Source: CAYVKM01 sp964452045 (lineage in GTDB: Bacteria > Calditrichota > Calditrichia > RBG-13-44-9). From it: a stretch of 38,539 nt of DNA. Shown in pieces: positions 1 through 8,091 of the stretch. Position 1 is the first letter of the stretch; every line of letters starts with the position of its first letter. The stretch spans positions 1 through 38,539 of the forward strand of contig CAYVKM010000028.1 in assembly GCA_964452045.1 (NCBI GenBank), in the 5' to 3' direction. The notes under the pieces are model-generated. The model was given only the letters and a program-made list of their open reading frames with translations, ran no database searches and was not told the origin of the DNA. The translations under genes and the position numbers were made by a program.

Positions 1-1
1 T

Positions 2-1393
2 TTATTCCATTTTTTTGGCTTTTTCAACAGCTTCTTCAATTGTTCCCACCATCCAGAAGGCCTGCTCGGGTAGTTTATCGTACTCGCCCTCGGTAATGGC
101 TTTAAAACCTTTTATCGTGTCCTCCAGGGGAACATGTTTTCCTTCTATGCCAGTAAACTGTTCCGCCACGAAAAAGGGCTGCGAAAGAAATCGCTGAATT
201 CTCCTGGCACGGGCGACGGCGATTTTATCCTCATCGGACAATTCATCCATTCCCAGAATGGCAATAATATCCTGCAGATCTTTATATTTCTGCAATATTT
301 CCTGAACCGTCTTCGCGGTGGTATAATGTTCCTGACCAACAATCCTGTGGTCTAATATTCGGGAAGTAGAGTCCAGGGGATCTACGGCCGGATAAATACT
401 CTGCTCGGTGAGTGCCCGGGACAATACGGTTGTGGCATCAAGGTGACCAAATGCTGTTGCCGGTGCCGGGTCGGTAAGGTCGTCTGCCGGGACGTAAATT
501 GCCTGTACCGAAGTGATCGATCCTTTTTTGGTGCTGGTAATCCTTTCCTGTAATTCTCCCATTTCCGTCGCCAGGGTTGGCTGATAGCCTACTGCCGATG
601 GTATCCGGCCTAACAGGGCTGAAACTTCGGATCCTGCTTGAGTAAAACGAAAAATATTATCTATGAATAACAAGGTGTCTTTCCCCTCTACATCCCTGAA
701 ATATTCAGCAATGGTCAGACCGGTGAGGCCCACCCGCTGCCTCGCTCCCGGCGGTTCATTCATCTGGCCAAAAACCATAGCGGTTTTGCTGATAACCCCA
801 CTTTCGGTCATTTCCAGATAAAGATCATTCCCTTCTCTGGTTCGCTCCCCCACCCCGGCAAATACTGAAATACCGCCGTATTCTGTAGCAATATTTCGGA
901 TCAGCTCCTGGATAAGTACGGTTTTACCAACACCGGCCCCACCAAATAAACCGGTCTTACCTCCTTTTGAATAAGGTTCAAGTAAGTCAACAACTTTTAT
1001 CCCGGTTTCAAGAATTTCCGTTTCAGTACTTAAATTTTCGTATTCAGGAGCCGGGCGGTGTATAGGAAAGCGGTCTTTGGTCTTAATAGGTCCCTTTTCA
1101 TCAATGGGTTCACCAATTATGTTCATCAAACGACCAAGAACTTCCGGTCCTACCGGTACGGTTATCATATCACCCGTATCAACAACTACAGTACCCCGGG
1201 TTAGTCCATCAGTGGAATCCATGGCCACAGCACGAACCATATTTTCCCCGAGATGTTGCTGCACCTCCAGAACCAGAGGCGATTCCTTACCCCGGTCAAT
1301 GGTTATTGCATTATAAATTTCGGGGAGATCCCCTTCGCTGAATTCCAGGTCCACAACCGGACCGATAACCTGTTTTACAATACCTTTAGCCAT
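2..1393 (-). CDS. atpD: F1Fo ATP synthase subunit beta
   Basis: Catalytic beta subunit of the F1 head, which makes ATP from ADP and phosphate as gamma rotates. The 463-residue protein begins MAKGIVKQVIGPVVDLEF and has the P-loop GGAGVGKT at about 151-158, the catalytic glutamate in GVGERTREG (about E183) and a DELSDED loop near the C-terminus that contacts gamma. An upstream in-frame TTG at 1417 would add eight residues. I prefer the ATG at 1393 because it matches the usual family N-terminus and has AAAGGAA about 11 bases upstream. It is the last ATP synthase gene inside the window, 28 bases after atpG. The epsilon gene atpC would be expected next but falls outside. Confidence 0.97.
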   Translation of the reverse strand: MAKGIVKQVIGPVVDLEFSEGDLPEIYNAITIDRGKESPLVLEVQQHLGENMVRAVAMDSTDGLTRGTVVVDTGDMITVPVGPEVLGRLMNIIGEPIDEKGPIKTKDRFPIHRPAPEYENLSTETEILETGIKVVDLLEPYSKGGKTGLFGGAGVGKTVLIQELIRNIATEYGGISVFAGVGERTREGNDLYLEMTESGVISKTAMVFGQMNEPPGARQRVGLTGLTIAEYFRDVEGKDTLLFIDNIFRFTQAGSEVSALLGRIPSAVGYQPTLATEMGELQERITSTKKGSITSVQAIYVPADDLTDPAPATAFGHLDATTVLSRALTEQSIYPAVDPLDSTSRILDHRIVGQEHYTTAKTVQEILQKYKDLQDIIAILGMDELSDEDKIAVARARRIQRFLSQPFFVAEQFTGIEGKHVPLEDTIKGFKAITEGEYDKLPEQAFWMVGTIEEAVEKAKKME

Positions 1394-1421
1394 ATCACAA
1401 TTATTCCTTTTTTTCAAACTT

Positions 1422-2288
1422 TTATGATGCGGATTTTAATGCTTCTGAACCACCAACGATTTCTGAAATTTCTTTAGTTATGGATGCCTGGCGCGCTTTA
1501 TTATAGTGTAAGGTTAAATCCCGAATCATATCAGCAGCATTGTCTGTTGCATTTTCCATTGCGGTCATCCGAGCACCCTGTTCGGAAGCATTCGATTCCA
1601 ATAGAATTCTCCAGGTCTGCATATTCAAATGTTTGGGGAGCAGGGCATTCAGCAAACTTAATTTATCCGGTTCATACAAATAATCAACCGTACTCGGTAT
1701 ATCCTGAAATTTTTCGGCTTTCAGGGGCAGGTAATTTTCTACTATAATATTTTGTTGGACGGCATTCTTGAATTCGTTATAAACTATTTCAATTAAATCG
1801 GCTTTCTTTTCCTTATAATAATTCACCAGAAATTCAGTAATTTCCTGGGCATGAATGTATTCCAAATTATTGAAAAACTGGATGTACTTTTCCTCCATGG
1901 TGATCGATTGTTTTCGAAAGAAATCAAATCCTTTTCGACCCACACACACTAGGGAAATTTCTTTATCCTTATGGACATCAATCTGATGCTGGACTCTTTT
2001 GATTATATTGGTGTTGAAAGAACCACACAACCCGCGGTCCGCAGTCACCGCCACTATCAGGACACGCTGGGTGGGTCTTACTTCCAGAAGCGGATCGGTT
2101 ATCACCTCAACTTTGGCTACCAGATGTTTAATCATTTCGTCGATTTTGTAGGCATAGGGTCTGGCAGCCATGATTTGCTCCTGTGCCTTGCGCAATTTTG
2201 CCGCAGCAACCATTTTCATTGCCCGGGTTATTTGCTGCGTGCTCTTAACGCTGCTAATGCGACGTTTAATTCCCCTTAAAGTAGCCAC
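1422..2288 (-). CDS. atpG: F1Fo ATP synthase subunit gamma
   Basis: Central rotor shaft of F1. The 288-residue protein has the conserved N-terminal ATLRGIKRRISSVKSTQQIT helix and the C-terminal NATDNA...L.YNKARQASIT..EI.EIVGG helix that together form the coiled-coil stalk. The start is GTG at 2288, supported by a strong GGAGGAG ribosome site about nine bases upstream. That site overlaps the last codons of atpA, whose stop lies only six bases away, so translation is probably coupled. Length and motifs are standard. Confidence 0.96.
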   Translation of the reverse strand: MATLRGIKRRISSVKSTQQITRAMKMVAAAKLRKAQEQIMAARPYAYKIDEMIKHLVAKVEVITDPLLEVRPTQRVLIVAVTADRGLCGSFNTNIIKRVQHQIDVHKDKEISLVCVGRKGFDFFRKQSITMEEKYIQFFNNLEYIHAQEITEFLVNYYKEKKADLIEIVYNEFKNAVQQNIIVENYLPLKAEKFQDIPSTVDYLYEPDKLSLLNALLPKHLNMQTWRILLESNASEQGARMTAMENATDNAADMIRDLTLHYNKARQASITKEISEIVGGSEALKSAS

Positions 2289-2294
2289 AGCGGT

Positions 2295-3830
2295 TTACTC
2301 CTCCACCTTGAATATCTTTATAAATTCTTCAGCAGATTTTTTCAGAGCCTCCTTCAATTCGTCGGAAAGCTCTTTTTCTTTCTGAATCTGATCTAGAACG
2401 TTTTTATATTTGTTATCCAGAAATTCCAAATATTCCTTTTCAAACCTCCTGACATTCTTAACCGGTATCTGATCCAACATTCCCTCGGATCCTGCATAAA
2501 TAATAGCGATCTGTTTTGCTACCGACATTGGGTCATATTGATCCTGCTTCAGAATTTCAACAAGCCGCTGACCACGTGTGATCTGAGCCTGGGTCGCTTT
2601 ATCCAGATCCGAACCAAACTTGACAAATGCTTCCAATTCACGGTATTGGGCCAGATCCATACGAAGGCTTCCGGCAACCTGCTTCATGGCTTTGATCTGG
2701 GCATTTCCTCCTACCCGGCTGACTGAAATACCCGCATTAACCGCCGGACGCACACCGGAATAGAATAAGTTTGGTTCCAGGTAAATCTGACCATCGGTAA
2801 TTGATATGACATTGGTCGGGATGTAAGCAGAGACATCACCCGCCTGGGTCTCGATGATAGGGAGCGCCGTCAATGATCCGCCATTTTTTTCATCACTCAT
2901 CTTCGCAGCTCTCTCCAGTAAACGCGAATGGAGGTAAAATATATCTCCCGGATAGGCTTCCCGACCCGGGGGACGCCGCAAAAGCAGGGACACCTGCCGG
3001 TAAGACCAGGCATGTTTACTGAGATCATCATAAATAACCAGGGCGTGCATGCCGTTATCTCGAAAATATTCCCCTAGTGCCGCTCCGGAATAAGGAGCCA
3101 GATATTGTAGGGGTGCCGGTTCACTGGCATCAGCCGAAACGATGATGGTATATTCCAAAGCGCCAAAATCTTCCAGCGTTTTCACTACTTTAGCCACAGT
3201 TGATGCCTTCTGACCAATCGCAACATAGATACAGTAAATCGGGGAATCCGTCTCGTGAGTTGATTTCTGATTGATGATGGTATCCACCGCGATGGCTGTT
3301 TTTCCGGTTTGCCGGTCGCCGATAATCAGTTCCCGCTGACCACGGCCAATTGGGATCATCGAGTCGATAGCCTTCAGTCCGGTCTGGACCGGCTCCTTCA
3401 CCGGTTGCCGATACAGCACGCCCGGCGCTTTTTGTTCCACCGGTAAAAATTGTTTGGCCTTTATCGTTCCTTTGCCATCTTTGGGATCACCAAGCGGGGT
3501 CACTACCCGGCCCAACAGTTCTTTACCCACCGGTACTTCCAGAATTCTTTTTGTCCGCCGGACGGTATCACCTTCCTTCACCAGGTAATCTTCGCCGAAC
3601 AGAACGCAGCCAACATTATCCTCTTCCAGGTTTAACACAAAACCCATCACATCGTGAGGAAATTCAACCAGTTCACCGGCCATTACCTTGGTGAGACCAT
3701 ACACGCGGGCAATTCCATCCCCCACCTGCAGTACCGTACCGACATCATATATATCTGTTTCTTTCTCAAAACTTGAAAGTTTTTGTTTGAGAATTGAGGA
3801 TATTTCATCAGGTTTTACATCAACCGCCAT
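2295..3830 (-). CDS. atpA: F1Fo ATP synthase subunit alpha
   Basis: Non-catalytic nucleotide-binding subunit of the F1 hexamer. The 511-residue protein has a normal N-terminal beta-barrel (VGDGIARVYGL), the P-loop GDRQTGKT at 171-178, and the FYSGVRPAVNAGISVSRVGG segment that carries the arginine finger completing the beta active site. The start is ATG at 3830 with an AGGTAGG site upstream. It sits between atpH and atpG in the usual order B-E-F-H-A-G-D. Nothing is missing. Confidence 0.97.
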   Translation of the reverse strand: MAVDVKPDEISSILKQKLSSFEKETDIYDVGTVLQVGDGIARVYGLTKVMAGELVEFPHDVMGFVLNLEEDNVGCVLFGEDYLVKEGDTVRRTKRILEVPVGKELLGRVVTPLGDPKDGKGTIKAKQFLPVEQKAPGVLYRQPVKEPVQTGLKAIDSMIPIGRGQRELIIGDRQTGKTAIAVDTIINQKSTHETDSPIYCIYVAIGQKASTVAKVVKTLEDFGALEYTIIVSADASEPAPLQYLAPYSGAALGEYFRDNGMHALVIYDDLSKHAWSYRQVSLLLRRPPGREAYPGDIFYLHSRLLERAAKMSDEKNGGSLTALPIIETQAGDVSAYIPTNVISITDGQIYLEPNLFYSGVRPAVNAGISVSRVGGNAQIKAMKQVAGSLRMDLAQYRELEAFVKFGSDLDKATQAQITRGQRLVEILKQDQYDPMSVAKQIAIIYAGSEGMLDQIPVKNVRRFEKEYLEFLDNKYKNVLDQIQKEKELSDELKEALKKSAEEFIKIFKVEE

Positions 3831-3854
3831 TGAGCCTACCTCAAGTTTTTCAAT

Positions 3855-4403
3855 TTATCCATTTTCCGGGGAAAGCAAATTTTCCCGTAATTTTAAAAGT
3901 TGGTTCTTTAGACTTGAATCGATTACCGTATCATCCATCTGCACAATAAAGCCACCCAATAATTCCTTATCAACATCCTGGGTTAGAATGACTTTTTTAG
4001 CCGTGATCTGATTCAAATGCTTATTTAACAATTCCAGCTGTGCCTCGCTAAATGGATAAGCAGTCAGGAGCTGACCACGAATAATTCCGTTCTTTTCGTC
4101 CAATAGTTGATGAAAGTATTCAATGATCTCAGGGAGCAGATATTCCCGGTTTTTTTCAAGCAATAACTTAAGAAAATCCATGGTTTTATTATGAAATTGC
4201 TTTCCGAACAGATCTTCAAAAACTTCTCTTTTTTTGTTTGCATGCACCACCGGTGAAGCCAGCAGATTTTCGAATTCATCGGAAGCTTTTAAATATTGAT
4301 CAAGCACCGATAAATCTTTCTCCACCTGCTGGAGAAGATTTTCCTCCCGGGCCAATTCGAACAAGGCCCTGGCATACCTTTTTGAGACACGCGATCTAAC
4401 CAA
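3855..4403 (-). CDS. atpH: F1Fo ATP synthase subunit delta
   Basis: Delta (OSCP-like) subunit that holds the peripheral stalk to the top of F1. The 182-residue protein begins VRSRVSKRYARALFELA and ends with VDKELLGGFIVQMDDTVIDSS, both family hallmarks. The only sensible start is TTG at 4403; the AGGGAA ribosome site about eight bases upstream overlaps the TAG stop of atpF. The 11-base gap and shared site suggest that atpH is translated by re-initiation after atpF. Confidence 0.94.
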   Translation of the reverse strand: MVRSRVSKRYARALFELAREENLLQQVEKDLSVLDQYLKASDEFENLLASPVVHANKKREVFEDLFGKQFHNKTMDFLKLLLEKNREYLLPEIIEYFHQLLDEKNGIIRGQLLTAYPFSEAQLELLNKHLNQITAKKVILTQDVDKELLGGFIVQMDDTVIDSSLKNQLLKLRENLLSPENG

Positions 4404-4414
4404 AAATTAATTCC

Positions 4415-4909
4415 CTAATTTTTGTCAATTCTTTCTAAATCTTTGATATAATTATCAATCAAATTCCGATGCTTCTGTGCATCCAGTTTTTCCTGGATGA
4501 GAAATGATGTCGCCTGGATTGCCAGATCAGCCACCTGCTTTTTCAACTCCAATATGGCAGCTTCACTTTCCCTTTCGATATCCGCTCTGGCACGCTCGTG
4601 GAGTTTTCGGGCTTCCTCCCGGGCGCTATCCATAATCTCATTTTTCATTTTTTCTGCCATTTCCCGGTTCTCTTTCAGCATTTTCTGGATCTCATCCTGG
4701 GCACCTTCCAGAAGTTTTCGCTGTTCCTCCAGATATTTCTCGGCTTCAGTCTGCGCTTCATCCGCTTTCTTGAGGGAATCGGCAATTGTTTTTTCCCTTT
4801 GATTTACTGCTTTGAGAAGTGGTTTCCAGGCAATTTTAGCCAAAACAAAAAAGAGAAAAAGGAATGTGACCCAAGTCCAGATCATCATTCCGGGTTCTAA
4901 TTGCAGCAT
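4415..4909 (-). CDS. atpF: F1Fo ATP synthase subunit b
   Basis: Peripheral stalk subunit. The 164-residue protein has one N-terminal membrane helix (about residues 9-27, IWTWVTFLFLFFVLAKIAW) followed by the conserved KPLL and a long charged coiled coil rich in Glu, Lys and Ala up to the C-terminus. There is a single b gene with no b' partner between atpE and atpH, so a b2 homodimer is inferred. ATG start at 4909, 22 bases after atpE. Confidence 0.95.
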   Translation of the reverse strand: MLQLEPGMMIWTWVTFLFLFFVLAKIAWKPLLKAVNQREKTIADSLKKADEAQTEAEKYLEEQRKLLEGAQDEIQKMLKENREMAEKMKNEIMDSAREEARKLHERARADIERESEAAILELKKQVADLAIQATSFLIQEKLDAQKHRNLIDNYIKDLERIDKN

Positions 4910-4931
4910 AAGTCATCCTATCCTGTTAGTC

Positions 4932-5159
4932 TTATTTCAAACTTAAAAGAAAGCAGATCACCAGGCCGAAGAAAGCAACACCTTCGATAAGCGCAGCAGA
5001 AATGATCATCGATGTTCGAATCGCATTGGCTGCCTCCGGTTGCCGGGCCGTGCCTTCCATTGCCGCGCTTCCAATTCTTCCGATTCCTAAACCCGTCGCT
5101 ATTGCCACGATAGCCGCACCGATACCTGCCGCAAGATACGCTAATGCCAGATCACCCAT
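4932..5159 (-). CDS. atpE: F1Fo ATP synthase subunit c
   Basis: Membrane rotor-ring subunit, 75 residues, two hydrophobic helices joined by the polar loop RQPEA (39-43). Helix 1 has the glycine pattern GLGIGRIG (23-30). The ion-binding carboxylate is Glu59 in ALIEGVAFFG. The position that is Gln in Na+-binding c subunits aligns with Ile26, and the residue after Glu59 is Gly rather than Ser or Thr. Both suggest proton rather than sodium coupling (inference from known Na+ signatures). ATG at 5159 with a strong GGAGGA ribosome site, fitting the high copy number needed for this subunit. Confidence 0.96.
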   Translation of the reverse strand: MGDLALAYLAAGIGAAIVAIATGLGIGRIGSAAMEGTARQPEAANAIRTSMIISAALIEGVAFFGLVICFLLSLK

Positions 5160-5208
5160 TACATCCTCCTTTAGTCAGTTTTAATTTTAATAGATACATT
5201 ATTATAGT

Positions 5209-6051
5209 CTAATGTTCCGGATGCATCGCCATTCCAATAAATAATGACGACAGCATGGTAAAAATATAGGCCTGAATAAAAGCCACTAATATTTCAAGTA
5301 AATTGATAAACACTGCAAATCCAACCGCAAATGGTGATACCAGGACACTCCCCAATGCAATAATTAATCCGAGCAGGGCAAAGATAACCGTATGACCAGC
5401 AATCATATTGGCAAAGAGACGCATGGCCAGGGCAAAGGGCTTGGTGAACATGCCAAAAATTTCAATAGGTACAATGATAAACAAAAGGGGAAAAGGAATA
5501 CCATGGGGAACCATGCTTTTCCAATAACCCAGGAAACCATTCTTCACCATCCCCATTACCTGAGTGGTCAGGAAGGTGATTATTGCCAGGGAAGCGGTTA
5601 CAGTTATGTTGCCGGTTGCAGTGGTAAACAGGGGAATAAGACCCAAAAGATTACAGGCCAGAATAAAAAAGAACATGGTGGAGAGCAGCGGGGTCATTTT
5701 TTTTCCATCGGTTAAACCGATATTGGGAACAGCAATTTCATCCCGAATAAACAGGACGATACTTTCAAGCATCCCGGCAAAGCCCCTGGGAACTAATTTT
5801 TCTTTCCGGAAAAGGATCCAGAAAAGCAAGATTAGAAACAGAGACACGATCCACATCATCACCACATGCTGGGTAATGGATAGATCGATCTCCAACCCGA
5901 ATAAATGAATGGGAGAAAAGGTCGGTAGATGTATATGCCAGCCAAACACATTCCACTCATGGGAATCCTTGATATGGTGAATGATAAACTCACCTAATCC
6001 TGTTTGACCGTGCGCTTCGGCCGCTTCCTTTACCGCGTCGGAATTGGTCAT
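5209..6051 (-). CDS. atpB: F1Fo ATP synthase subunit a
   Basis: Stator subunit that forms the two proton half-channels next to the c ring. The 280-residue polytopic protein has the essential arginine at R211 in FALAMRLFANMIAGH and the usual C-terminal LLEILVAFIQAYIFTMLSSLFIGMA helix. The N-terminal 40 residues are His-rich and probably extracytoplasmic. The start ATG at 6051 overlaps the TGA stop of the upstream atpI-like gene by four bases (ATGA), with AAAGGAA upstream, so the two are translationally coupled. Confidence 0.96.
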   Translation of the reverse strand: MTNSDAVKEAAEAHGQTGLGEFIIHHIKDSHEWNVFGWHIHLPTFSPIHLFGLEIDLSITQHVVMMWIVSLFLILLFWILFRKEKLVPRGFAGMLESIVLFIRDEIAVPNIGLTDGKKMTPLLSTMFFFILACNLLGLIPLFTTATGNITVTASLAIITFLTTQVMGMVKNGFLGYWKSMVPHGIPFPLLFIIVPIEIFGMFTKPFALAMRLFANMIAGHTVIFALLGLIIALGSVLVSPFAVGFAVFINLLEILVAFIQAYIFTMLSSLFIGMAMHPEH

Positions 6052-6437
6052 CTATTCCTTTCGTTACTTTCCGAATATTTGTTTAGTATCCAAATCTCCA
6101 AAAATAAAAAAGCGAAATATGTCAGCAAAAGTGAGATCACCAGAACTAACTGGTGAACGTTATATTTTTTAACCAGCAGTAACAACACTAAAAAAATTAT
6201 CAGAAACCGGAAAAGCATCCCACCAAAAAAAGCACCATAAAACTGATTGTCCTTCTTCCCAATTCCCCAAGTAATGATCCCTGCCCCGAGCAGAAAATTA
6301 AAGAAGCTGATAAAAAGTCCTGCCCATGCTGAACCAACCCCTTCCTGAATAATGTTACTCAGGTCTAAAAAGGTTAAAAATATCGCAAAAATTGTAAATA
6401 AATAAAAACCCTTTTTTAAAAAATATGTGTAGTGCAT
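6048..6437 (-). CDS. AtpI-like membrane protein (ATP synthase subunit I family)
   Basis: A 129-residue, very hydrophobic protein with four predicted membrane helices (about 12-30, 38-58, 68-88, 94-114) and a short charged tail NKYSESNERNR. It sits directly before atpB and overlaps it by four bases. This is the place and topology of the Fo assembly factor AtpI (UncI/subunit I), which helps c-ring assembly or Mg2+ supply in other bacteria. Sequence similarity within this family is weak, so the call rests on position and topology. I left the symbol empty because AtpI-type and other small four-helix proteins cannot be separated by eye. Confidence 0.7.
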   Translation of the reverse strand: MHYTYFLKKGFYLFTIFAIFLTFLDLSNIIQEGVGSAWAGLFISFFNFLLGAGIITWGIGKKDNQFYGAFFGGMLFRFLIIFLVLLLLVKKYNVHQLVLVISLLLTYFAFLFLEIWILNKYSESNERNR

Positions 6438-6520
6438 AGGCCTATCGATTAAGGTTTTACAGGATTTTTAAATACTATTTTCCCCCGTCCGGATACAAAA
6501 TCAAACCGAGAGCATCAGTA

Positions 6521-6799
6521 TTATGAATCTGAGTCTTTTTGACTGAGAACTGTTTTTATAAAATGATAAAATCCGGTGATGATACCCAGTATCGCCCCGG
6601 TTAGGGTCAACCAGGGTTTGGTATCCCACTTTTTATCCAGGGTAATCCCGATCCAGGTAAAAATGAGCACAGAAGCCATCCAGACGACACCAATATTCAG
6701 ATAGGGGCCGACTTTCCGATAAGCTTCTGCCAGATTGTCCGAATGTTTCGAGGTGTTTTTCTGCGTGGATTGTTTCTTATTCGGGTTTTTCCGGTTCAC
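6521..6799 (-). CDS. atpZ: AtpZ/AtpI-family two-helix membrane protein
   Basis: Small ATP synthase accessory protein of 92 residues. A basic, Lys/Asn-rich N-terminus (NRKNPNKKQSTQKNTSKHS) is followed by YRKVGPYLNIGVVWMASVLIFTWIGITLDKKWDTKPWLTLTGAILGIITGFYHF, two membrane helices around GxxLDKxxxTxPW, typical of AtpZ. The open frame extends upstream to 6904, but the GTG at 6799 has AGGAG nine bases upstream and the upstream residues look like a shadow of bactofilin. This start lies inside the bactofilin gene, giving a 23-base overlap and probable translational coupling. In other bacteria AtpZ acts with AtpI in Fo assembly or Mg2+/Ca2+ uptake. Confidence 0.85.
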   Translation of the reverse strand: MNRKNPNKKQSTQKNTSKHSDNLAEAYRKVGPYLNIGVVWMASVLIFTWIGITLDKKWDTKPWLTLTGAILGIITGFYHFIKTVLSQKDSDS

Positions 6800-7217
6800 T
6801 CTGGGCCTCTCCTTTAGTCGGGAAAGAGAATGAACTTGCGGAAGATTTTGATTCCTTCGGAATGCCCATATCGGATTTGCCCTGGAAAACCGCACCCTCG
6901 TCAATTACCAATTTTTTGGCTTTCAAATTCCCAACCAATTTGGAATTGGCTTCCAGAACCAGTTTTTCGTCCACCTGTATATTTCCTTCAACCCTACCTC
7001 CAACCACTGCCATCCGGGCATGAACTTCTCCCGAAACATCTCCATTCGCCCCAATGGTTAAGGTGTCACCGGCACGTACCGCACCTTTTACCCTTCCATC
7101 TATCCTTAAACTGCCTTTGGTCTCCACCGTACCTTCAACGTAGGTTCCTTCACCTAAGAAATTAAGTTCATTGCTGCTTTTGAATCCGTTTCCTGTATCT
7201 TTTATTTTGGCTGCCAT
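6777..7217 (-). CDS. Bactofilin (polymer-forming cytoskeletal protein)
   Basis: The 146-residue protein has a short N-terminal tail and a right-handed beta-helix core of repeats such as VEGTVETKGSLRIDGRVKGAV, GDVSGEVHARMAVVGGRVEGNI and NLKAKKLVIDEGAVFQG. It ends in a flexible Ser/Glu-rich tail. This is the DUF583/bactofilin fold, which polymerises into membrane-associated filaments without nucleotide and scaffolds cell-wall enzymes or chromosome-segregation proteins. The gene directly follows a membrane-anchored M23 peptidase, a recurrent pairing for bactofilins. ATG at 7217 with GGGGAG upstream. Confidence 0.92.
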   Translation of the reverse strand: MAAKIKDTGNGFKSSNELNFLGEGTYVEGTVETKGSLRIDGRVKGAVRAGDTLTIGANGDVSGEVHARMAVVGGRVEGNIQVDEKLVLEANSKLVGNLKAKKLVIDEGAVFQGKSDMGIPKESKSSASSFSFPTKGEAQSEPEKPE

Positions 7218-7254
7218 AAAGTAAATCTCCCCTTCAATTATATAGTTGTTTAAA

Positions 7255-8031
7255 CTATTTATTATAATCCAAAATCAAAGTCCTGGGATCTATTGAAATA
7301 CCATTCTTCCAGATTTCAAAGTGCAGGTGGGGACCAAAAGATTTCTGACCGGAATTTCCCAGGTAGGCAATTACCTCCCCCTGCTCCACAGTCTGGTTTT
7401 CATAAACAACATTTCTAAGATTATGTTTGTAATAGGAATAATATCCCTCACCATGTCCAATAATGATGGTATTCCCCCCATCCAGAGTCCAGCCGGCGAA
7501 AAGGACCTTGCCGCTCCCTGCGGCCACAATCGGAGTTCCTTCTGAGGCGACAATATCAATTCCATTGTGTAAATTCTGTTTATATTCCTGACTGATAAAT
7601 CCATTTACCGGTGCCTTGACCGGAATGGCGTTGTAGACGGAAATTAAAGATTGGTCACTGGATTTACCCTGTCCGGAAACCTCAGTTTCACCTTCTACAT
7701 CGGTACTCAGGTTCACGTATCCGGTAATACTGTTTTTTACTTTACGGCTAAGGCCTTTCAGATTTTCCAGCTCACCGGACAGTTCATTCATTTTTTGCAG
7801 TTGCTGATTCAGTTGATCGTTTTTCTGTTTCAGGCTGATGTTCTCGTAGGCTTTTTGAAGTAAGGAGCCATAGGTTACCGAGCCAATCACCAAACCAACA
7901 AATACAAAAATCAAAAGGAGCAATAATACAACAAGCAATGAGTACCGTACTTTAAATCCCTTAGGAGATGATTCGTCATCCGGGATAAGCAGGATGTTTA
8001 AAATTTTCTTTTTATGTTTTTTGTGAGCCAA
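7255..8031 (-). CDS. Membrane-anchored M23 family metallopeptidase
   Basis: Predicted peptidoglycan endopeptidase, 258 residues. A basic cytoplasmic N-terminus (AHKKHKKKILNILL) is followed by one membrane helix (about 31-53), a coiled coil (about 58-100), a linker and a C-terminal LytM domain. Zinc and catalytic residues look intact: H155 and D159 in HNGIDI, H203 in YYKHN, and H235/H237 in HLHFE. The protein should therefore be active, not a degenerate activator. The start is TTG at 8031, supported by GAGG seven bases upstream. It lies between parB and the bactofilin gene and may be positioned by the bactofilin filament. Confidence 0.92.
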   Translation of the reverse strand: MAHKKHKKKILNILLIPDDESSPKGFKVRYSLLVVLLLLLIFVFVGLVIGSVTYGSLLQKAYENISLKQKNDQLNQQLQKMNELSGELENLKGLSRKVKNSITGYVNLSTDVEGETEVSGQGKSSDQSLISVYNAIPVKAPVNGFISQEYKQNLHNGIDIVASEGTPIVAAGSGKVLFAGWTLDGGNTIIIGHGEGYYSYYKHNLRNVVYENQTVEQGEVIAYLGNSGQKSFGPHLHFEIWKNGISIDPRTLILDYNK

Positions 8032-8091
8032 GGAAAAACCTCAAAAATTAAATACACAAATCTATTAAATCATCGGAATCTGATCAAAGAA

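Noticed and set aside
4497..4802. Plus-strand ORF of 101 residues opposite atpF
   Set aside because: Low-complexity Ser/Phe-rich translation of the antisense of a coiled-coil gene; no ribosome site and no family features.
6800..6904. N-terminal extension of atpZ (TRVRFSRANPIWAF...)
   Set aside because: It lies wholly inside bactofilin on the same strand in another frame, does not match the AtpZ family, and GTG 6799 has a good ribosome site.
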